NCBI GenBank assembly: GCA_950097015.1
Contig: CATNEN010000041.1
Coordinates: forward strand, 2,397,501 to 2,461,500
Origin: Macrostomum hystrix
Taxonomy: Eukaryota > Platyhelminthes > Macrostomidae
Length of the DNA stretch: 64,000 nt
Reading direction: 5' to 3'
The notes below the pieces were generated by a model that was not told where the DNA came from, ran no database searches, and saw only the letters and a list, made by a program, of their open reading frames with translations. Numbering within the stretch: position 1 is the first letter of the stretch; each line of letters opens with the position of its first letter. Shown piece after piece: positions 58,201 through 64,000 of this stretch. Made by a program: the position numbers and the translations under genes.

Positions 58201-61200
58201 CAATGGAATTTCGGAACAGTAAAATTTCGGAACAGTGGAATTTCGGAACAGTGGAATTTCGGAACAATAGAATTTCGGAACAGTGGAATTTCGGAACAGT
58301 GGAATTTCGGAGCAGAGGAATTTCGGAACAGTGGAATTTCGGAACAGTGGAATTTCGGAACAAGGGAATTTCGGAACAGTGGAATTTCGGAACAGTGGAA
58401 TTTCGGAGCAGAGGAATTTCGCAACAAGGGAATTTCGGAACAGTATAATTTCGGGGCAGTAGAATTTCGGTAATTATGGGAAATTTAGTGACATCTAGTT
58501 ATATGAGATTGAATAGATTAATTCTAGGAAAGCGAGTCATGGAAAAACAGAATTCGGAGAAAGTGCCATAGACAGGAGTCTCTAGTCTTGTTGCTAGGCA
58601 AAAGTATTCTAAGCAAGAGGCCTGGAGTTCTAATCTCAAAATTTGCGCCCTTAAGCAATAGGCTGCTTGAATGCCTCATTTGCTGCAGTTCTCACAGCAG
58701 TGGAGCAGGAATAAAAGGCGGGTGGACTTAGTGGCTTGCTATGTCCATGGACTGAATCAAAAGCGAATTTATTTTGAATTTTGTTTCTTTTTCAGAAAAA
58801 AATCTTCCACGAAAAGCTGGAAATCCAGACAGGCAGCAAGATCAACTCGCTGCAGAACCAGGACTACCAGCCAGGTCCGAGCCGATCCACTTTCTAAGAA
58901 AGCTACCCGCATCGTCATCCACGATTTGACATGCCGAATTCCTCCCTTCCTCACTCGCAGGCGGCGGCGACAAGCCCATATTCAGCGAGAAGCTCGCCTT
59001 CCAGAAGGAGGCCAGGCCGAAGGTCGGCTCCTTGGAGAACGCCGACTACAGGCCACGCGGAGGTGACAAGAAGGTGAGGCGAATATGCACGTGTACTTTT
59101 AGGCGGATGGCTTTTCTAGGAAATTAAAATTTTTGTACCGAATAAACTTGACACCATAGTTTTGTTAACAATCTACTTAGTTTTTACTCCCGATGACGTC
59201 ATCAACTCAGGACATTGGCAGCGAAGGTTCGTGAGCACTCCTTTTATATTCTACTCGAAGCACTGCTCTGCACTTGTATTGTGCACTTTCTAGTTGTCCA
59301 ATTTGAGTTTTTCTGTTGAGTGTATGCACGTACAACTAGTGTGGTCACACAGGCTGTACACTAGTGTGGTCACACAGGCTGCACACTAGTGTGGTGACAC
59401 AGGCTGTACACTAGTGTGGTGACACAGGCTGTACACTAGTGTGGTGACACAGGCTGCACACTAGTGTGGTCACACAGGCTGTACACTAGAGTGGTCACAC
59501 AGGCTGTACACTAGTGTGGTCACACAGGCTGCACACTAGTGTGGTGACACAGGCTGTACACTAGTGTGGTGACACAGGCTGTACACTAGTGTGGTGACAC
59601 AGGCTGTACACTAGTGTGGTCACACAGGCTGTACACTAGAGTGGTGACACAGGCTGTACACTAGTGTGGTGACACAGGCTGTACACTAGTGTGGTGACAC
59701 ATGCTGTACACTAGAGCATTGTGTTTCAGTTTAACCAGCTGAATGGTTACCGGCATTGGCTTGGGTAGAAATTCGGTTAGGTGTGTCAGCCTCTCTGTCC
59801 ATGGACTGAACAGTTGTACACAGGCATTGAAATCCATCCCTATTTCTCTCTATTGTAATTTCTATCCCTATCTATCGATGTATCTATGCGTGTACATGAT
59901 TATACTGGGTGTACGGAAGTGTGTACAAGGTAATGTACAATAAAAGCTGTTCAGAAGCGCATTAGAGGTTGCTATACATGAACCATGAGCCATACATGCC
60001 CCATGTTGCCATAGTCCCGAATCTAAAGTGCAAAGTCTCGCCGTCTCCGCGCGCCCTGAAGGTGTTCCAGCAGAGAGTGCAGTGGAATGCGCAGCCGAAG
60101 GTCGGCTCACTAGACAACGCCACCCACCAGCCAGGCGGTGGCGACAAGAAAGTAAAGCTTGCAGCCAATCAGCTGTGAATCAGCTGCGATTTGCTAAGCC
60201 ACAACATAACACTCCGACCTGCAGGCAGTTCTGTGGCTCTGGGATCTGGGACCACTGGAACCTGTCCTAACACACTGTGTGGCCTCAGCCTCATGGAATC
60301 CTTGGAGAGTCTGAACTCATCCAGCCTTCCAACCCACCTCATCCCATACTCCATCCCATCCTCCACCTCATCCCATCCTCCACCTCATCCTCCACATCAT
60401 TCCATACTCCATCCCATCCCATACTCCACCCCATCCCATACTCCACCTCATCCCATACTCCATCCCATCCCATACTCCACCTCATCCCATACTCCATCCC
60501 ATCCCATACTCTACCTCATCCCATACTCCACCCCATCCCATACTCCACCTCATCCTCCACATCATCCCATACTCCATCCCATCCTCCACCTCATCCCATA
60601 CTCCACCTCATCCCATCCTCCACCTCATCCCATACTCCACCTCATCCCATCCTCCACCTCATCCCATCCTCCACCTCATCCCATACTCCACCTCATCCCA
60701 TACTCCACCTCATCCCATCCTCCACCTCATCCCATCCTCCACCTCATCCCATCCTCCACCTCATCCCAACCTCCACCTCATCCCATCCTCCACCTCATCC
60801 CATACTCCACCTCATCCCATCCTCCACCTCATCCCATCCTCCACCTCATCCCATACTCCACCTCACCCAGTCTAATTATCCCCAAGGAATGAGGGAGAGT
60901 GCTCACATTGCGGTCAATGGTCTCGGATAATCCTTAACTACTGTACTCACAGAGCAACACAAAAACGTAGCTGATAACATATTATTGTAGACCTTCGTAG
61001 ACCTTCTCTTTCAAATTTTTGAGTACTTTATACGAGCCCGTAGCTGCAATTTGCTCACAATAGCCTGTAGCTGAGCACCTGTAGATTTACTTTAATTTTC
61101 CTCTCGTCAAGTGCATTACAAAACTGTAAATATTTTTCATAACTGTACTCTAAATGAAATCCCAGCCCTGATACGCAATACTCTTGACTGGCAGTTTGTG

Positions 61201-63668
61201 CACAGCGAGCGACTGCAGTGGACCGACAAGCCGGCGCTGAACACCAGGGAGAACATCGACTATCACAGCCGGCCCTCCAATGTGCGGGTGAGGCCGCCTG
61301 CCCGCCCGCCAGTCTCCGGGCTCTCAAGGCCCCGACATTTCCTGCTTCCAGATTTTTGTTGCACTTTCTGCGGAGTGAACTGAGCGCCGCTTTAAAGAGG
61401 CCCGCCTGCACTGCTCACTTGGAGCAATTTGATTTGCGAATATCCTGCAGCAACCGACTGCTCACTTACCCAATTGCTGCTTGTTCACACGCCAACCAAT
61501 CTTACGTTTTCTCCTCAGATCGAACTTAAATCCCAGCTTCCTTACAGAACTTTCCCCCATCTCCTCTTCCCCTCCCCTCCATTTCATCCCATCTCTCCAT
61601 CTCATCCCCTCGATCTCATCCCCTCGATCTCATCCCCTCCATCTCATCCCATCTCTCCATCTCATCCCATCTCTCCATCTCATCCCATCTCTCCATCTCA
61701 TCCCCGCCATCTCATCCTCTCCATCTCATCCCCTCTTTCCATTTCATCCCCTCCATCATATCCCACCTAACTCATTCATCCTACTCTGAATTAAACCCAT
61801 TAAGTCTAATCCTATCAAGTAAAGTGGAATTGCTATTAGCATATTCCAAAATTTCCATACCTGTCAGATATTTGGTTATTTTCCCTTCTACTTTCACCGT
61901 TTCTGCATCCCTCACCAAGGCCTCTAAATAACTCTATTACTGCCAGTCTCGATGAGCTCAAAATGCATCGAGAAATTTTGAGTATTGACTCGCGAATTGA
62001 CCCACCCGCCTAATAGTTTTGTGGCCGCTATTGTCCACACACTCGAGCAACAGATGGCACCAGCTAGGCAAACCAATAACTAACTTTGCAGTGCCCAGCT
62101 AACCAGCAACAGTAATGAACTTGTAGCATGCTTATCTAGCTGAAATCTAATGTAATTTCAATGTAAATGTAAATATAATAAAAAAAAATTTGAATAAAAA
62201 CTTATTGACTTCTAGAAAACCTCTGTCTTGTTCTCAACTCCCAGATAATCAGCAACCAAGTGGACTTCTCTGAGCGAGCTCAGCCCAAGGTCGGTTCGCT
62301 TGAGAACACGAGCTACGAGCCAAGGCCGTCAGGGGTTCGGGTGAGTCCGCTTTCCAGACTCAATTGGCACTGCTCAGACAGCTCAGGGATTGGCACTGCT
62401 CAGACAGCTCAGGGATTGGCACTGCTCAGACAGCTCAGGGATTGGCACTCCTCAGACAGCTCAGGGATTGAAACTCCTCAGACAGCTCAGGGATTGGCAC
62501 TCCTCAGACAGCTCAGGGATTGAAACTCCTCAAACAGCAGTGGACTCAGCTCGTGGACTCAGAGAGGGAATTAAGTTGCAATGGCTTAAACGACTGACGC
62601 CTTTTCATCCCACGAATGCAAAAGCAGTGCTCAAACCCCTGCCCCGACTGCCGATTGCCGCTGCTGGTGAGTCCGAGAAGCCAGGAAGCCAAGCACTCAA
62701 GCATGAGTTGGTACGGGCCCGCACTGGCTGGGGGTTTACTGCATGGGACTATAATTTAATGCACCATAGATCACTCTCCTATAGCACTGCACTCTTGGTT
62801 GTCACGTACCTTCACACCTCTGTGCATGCCCTGTTCCCGTTGAGCGCAACCTGACTCCATCAACCTATCAATCCTCTCCCTATCAAACTATCAATCCTCT
62901 CCCTATCAAACTATCAATCCTACCCCTATCAACCTATAAATCCCCTCTCTATCAACCTATCAATCCTCTCCCTATCAACATATAAATCCCCTCTCTATCA
63001 ACCTATCAATCCTCTCCATATCAACCTATCAATCCAGTCCATTAACCTGGAAATCCTGTCCCATCAACCTATCAATACAATCAGCAGTTTTGGTTCCCAG
63101 CCTTCCCAAAACCCAAAGCCTCGGCCCGCCCTCCGCCCCGGAAGGTGTACCACGAGAAGCTGCCCTGGCTGGAGCATGGCAGCAATCGGCCCCGGCTGCG
63201 CCGCAGCTCTGGCGAGCACTACCCTGGCGGCAGCTACGAGTCGCGGCGGGAGTTCGCTGAGGAGATGGAGGACCGGGCGAAGCGGCAGGATGGAGGTGGC
63301 ACTCGAAGGCAGCCGCAGAAGCCGCAGCGAGCGTCCAGCGAGGAGGCGGCTCAGCGGGCGGCGCTGCGCGAGCGCCAGCGTGAGTTCGCCCAGCGGACTG
63401 CGGCGGAGGCGGCGGCGAAGCCGGCCCCGACCCGGCAGCGCCGCCTGCCGAACGAGCGGGACCCGAAGCAGCCGGACCCGGCGGCCGAGGCGGCGGCGGC
63501 CGAGCGGAAGCGACGCCAGCAGCAGCTGCAAGAAGAGAAGGAGCGCCGGGAGCAGCGGGAGCGGCTGCAGCAGATTGAGCTGCAGAAGCAGAAAGAGCAG
63601 CAGCGGCAGCAGCAGGAACAAAAATTGCAGCAACAAAAGCAACTGGAGAAGCAGAGGCAGAAGGAGAG

Positions 63669-63700
<32 letters not shown>

Positions 63701-64000
63701 AGCAGCCTGGCAACGATTCAGAGGCCGCACAAAAGGCATCCGGTGCAAAAGCCGGGGGAGCGCCTAAAAAAGGAGCAGCCACGGCAGACACAGCGGGCCA
63801 GGACGGCATGGCCAAGAATAAGCAAAAAGTTGCGGCCAGCGGCCAGAAAGAAGCCAAGCAGCAGCAGAAGAAGACTACACCACAGCAGCAGCAGCAGCAG
63901 CAGCAGCAGCGGGAGCCAGACGAGTGGGAGTACGCACGGCACGAATTCGACCGGCCTAAGCAACCGCAGAAGAAGAAGAATCAGAAAAGCGGCAAGAAGG
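49252..64000 (+). CDS. Tau/MAP2/MAP4-family microtubule-associated protein (runs off window end)
   Basis: Ten phase-consistent exons: 49252-51109, 52364-52464, 54005-54191, 56655-56731, 58796-58874, 58961-59073, 60062-60151, 61195-61287, 62245-62340, 63088->64000; at least 1,202 residues. Exon 1 is a basic projection region built from about 33 GVTDAKQKSA units (about 83-405), then a S/T/K/P-rich segment and a 14-Gly run. Exons 2-3 are R/E/Q-rich (RLREEERRRQREF). Exons 4-10 carry six or seven tubulin-binding-type repeats with the family signature KVGSLxN...PGGGD: for example QPKVDDFNPDYRPGGGD, PKVGSLENADYRPRGGDKK and PKVGSLDNATHQPGGGDKK. The tail is a long Q/K/E/R coiled region with polyQ, still open at the end. 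Expected role: binding and stabilising microtubules. The ATG follows a TTTTTTTAG acceptor-like site. Confidence 0.85.
49480..50470 (+). repeat. 30/33-bp coding array (GVTDAKQKSA), about 33 units, in tau-like exon 1
   Basis: Units vary at third codon positions and in S/A, K/R and Q/H residues, and all are 30 or 33 bp, so frame is never lost. A block of about 312 bp (starting at 49,621 and again near 49,933) is repeated with the same variant order, showing multi-unit duplication. Confidence 0.93.
51885..52080 (+). repeat. 44-bp array, about 4 copies, tau-like intron 1
   Basis: Units of TTTCCAGTCAGTTTATTATC continuing through GATATTTTCAGTTTACTCACCTG. Each contains two pyrimidine-CAG acceptor-like motifs (TTTCCAG, ATTTTCAG). 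Confidence 0.93.
53155..53432 (+). repeat. 35-bp array, about 8 copies, tau-like intron 2
   Basis: Units of GACTCGGCGGCTTGAGTAGT plus CTAGTGCGCACTACT. Each contains the perfect 10-bp palindrome AGTGCGCACT inside a larger imperfect dyad. Confidence 0.95.
54206..56322 (+). repeat. 18-bp array GAATTCCCAACTAGCACT, about 115 copies, tau-like intron 3
   Basis: Begins about 15 bp after the donor at 54192. Variants are mainly CCA/CCG, ACT/AGT and rare GCT. The exon frame continues open through the whole array as EFPTST, so retention would add about 700 residues. The reverse strand is equally open. Confidence 0.96.
56655..56731 (+). other. Tau-like repeat 1 exon
   Basis: Encodes EEIQPKVDDFNPDYRPGGGD. 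The acceptor is AACCCGCAG, the donor GAT|GTGAGC, phase 1 in and phase 0 out. It keeps the PKV...PGGGD ends of the family repeat but has DDFNPD in place of GSLDN. Confidence 0.8.
56755..58472 (+). repeat. 16-bp array GTGGAATTTCGGAACA, about 107 copies, tau-like intron 4
   Basis: Starts about 23 bp after the donor at 56732. Variants (GTAGAATTTC, AAGGGAATTTC, GAGCAGAGG) form recurrent blocks, for example an AAGGG unit every third position, evidence of higher-order duplication. The 16-bp unit is free of stops in several frames, giving misleadingly long ORFs. Confidence 0.96.
58796..59073 (+). other. Tau-like repeat 2 and 3 exons
   Basis: 58796-58874 encodes KKIFHEKLEIQTGSKINSLQ and DYQPG. 58961-59073 completes GGGD and adds KPIFSEKLAFQ, ARPKVGSLENADYRPRGGDK. 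They are separated by an 86-bp intron, the only short intron in the repeat region. The donor CCAG|GTCCGA is a weak match to consensus. Confidence 0.82.
59325..59715 (+). repeat. 25-bp array (ACACTAGTGTGGTCACACAG), about 15 copies, tau-like intron 6
   Basis: Each unit contains the perfect 10-bp palindrome ACACTAGTGT; GTCAC and GTGAC variants alternate. Confidence 0.95.
60062..60151 (+). other. Tau-like repeat 4 exon
   Basis: Encodes VFQQRVQWNAQPKVGSLDNA and THQPGGGDKK, the closest match in the window to the canonical tau/MAP repeat. Phase 0-0. Two AGs (after CCTGA and after TTCC) are possible acceptors. Confidence 0.85.
60340..60870 (+). repeat. 16-17-bp array (CCACCTCATCCCATACT), about 32 copies, tau-like intron 7
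   Basis: CATACT and CATCCT unit types are interspersed; pyrimidine-rich. Confidence 0.94.
61195..61287 (+). other. Tau-like repeat 5 exon (degenerate)
   Basis: Encodes FVHSERLQWTDKPALNTREN and IDYHSRPSNVR. Length and the E(K/R)L...N.DY pattern fit the repeat, but the KVGS core and PGGG end are lost. Phase 0-0. Confidence 0.7.
61560..61780 (+). repeat. 16-bp array (CTCCATCTCATCCCAT), about 13 copies, tau-like intron 8
   Basis: A sequence relative of the intron 7 array (both are CATCTCATCCC-type), suggesting that the two arrays share an origin. Confidence 0.9.
62245..62340 (+). other. Tau-like repeat 6 exon
   Basis: Encodes VDFSERAQPKVGSLENTSYE followed by PRPSGVR. It keeps the PKVGSLEN core but replaces PGGGD by PRPSG. 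Phase 0-0. Confidence 0.82.
62368..62535 (+). repeat. 26-bp array (ACTGCTCAGACAGCTCAGGG), about 6.5 copies, tau-like intron 9 left
   Basis: Starts about 27 bp after the donor at 62341. Confidence 0.93.
62865..63076 (+). repeat. 23-bp array (CAACCTATCAATCCTCTCCC), about 9 copies, tau-like intron 9 right
   Basis: Ends about 11 bp before the acceptor at 63084/63087. With the 26-bp array, one intron holds a donor-side and an acceptor-side array. Confidence 0.92.
63088..64000 (+). other. Tau-like last visible exon: degenerate repeat 7 and Q/K/E-rich tail
   Basis: Opens with FWFPAFPKPKASARPPPR, then KVYHEKLPWLEHGSNRP and EHYPGGSYES, a repeat-like unit without the KVGS core. A long R/E/Q-rich coiled coil follows (ERKRRQQQLQEEKERREQRE) with polyQ at about 63,674 and 63,887, then DEWEYARHEFDRPKQ and a lysine-rich run. 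It is open at the window end. The acceptor is a tandem CAGCAG, giving two one-codon alternatives. Confidence 0.8.

Noticed and set aside
56471-58427. Several 480-630 residue minus-strand ORFs and many short plus ORFs (EFRNSGISEQ type)
   Set aside because: By-products of a stop-free 16-bp unit read in successive frames. The real coding sequence here is the short tau-like exon at 56655-56731.

Overview
The window is animal nuclear DNA. It has spliceosomal GT-AG introns, metazoan-only families (TRAF with a MATH domain, the tau/MAP2/MAP4 microtubule-binding family, an LDL-receptor class A module), CAG-encoded polyglutamine, tRNA-derived SINE-like elements, and no bacterial operon features. Lineage-specific TRAF copies and the heavy tandem-repeat load suggest a flatworm, perhaps a macrostomid. 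That is inference only, because no species-specific marker was identified.

Layout. 1-10 kb: three TRAF-like paralogues. A is on the minus strand (2946->1705) and lacks the MATH domain. B (4138-6132, +) is a RING/zinc-finger N-terminus fused to two in-frame satellites. C (8346-9956, +) is full length and intronless. 10-12.6 kb is AT-rich and without genes. 12.6-16.2 kb: a six-exon coiled-coil gene with a C-terminus resembling the NAV/CTTNBP2 families. 17.9-21.6 kb: a four-exon orphan gene with an RRM-like segment. 24.7-33.7 kb: a polyglutamine-rich gene, assembled only in part. 37.5-39.5 kb (-): two exons of an unrecognised gene. 44.8-48.0 kb (-): a five-exon, roughly 411-residue secreted-then-membrane-anchored protein with an LDLa module. 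49.25 kb to the window end (+): a large tau/MAP-family gene with a repetitive basic projection region, then six or seven microtubule-binding-type repeats on successive exons, then a Q/K/E-rich tail that runs off the window.

The dominant feature is tandem repetition. More than thirty separate arrays with units of 11-61 bp cover roughly 20 kb. Almost every intron longer than about 300 bp holds its own private array, usually beginning or ending within about 30 bp of a splice junction. Several arrays reiterate a 5' splice-site consensus. Coding arrays have units divisible by three (12, 15, 21, 30 bp); most intronic units are not. Almost all very long open frames in the window are by-products of these arrays.

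Exon models were built by eye from splice consensus, reading-phase agreement and protein plausibility. Every junction given for the coiled-coil, orphan, LDLa and tau-like genes preserves phase. No transcript evidence was available. Copy numbers of arrays are approximate.
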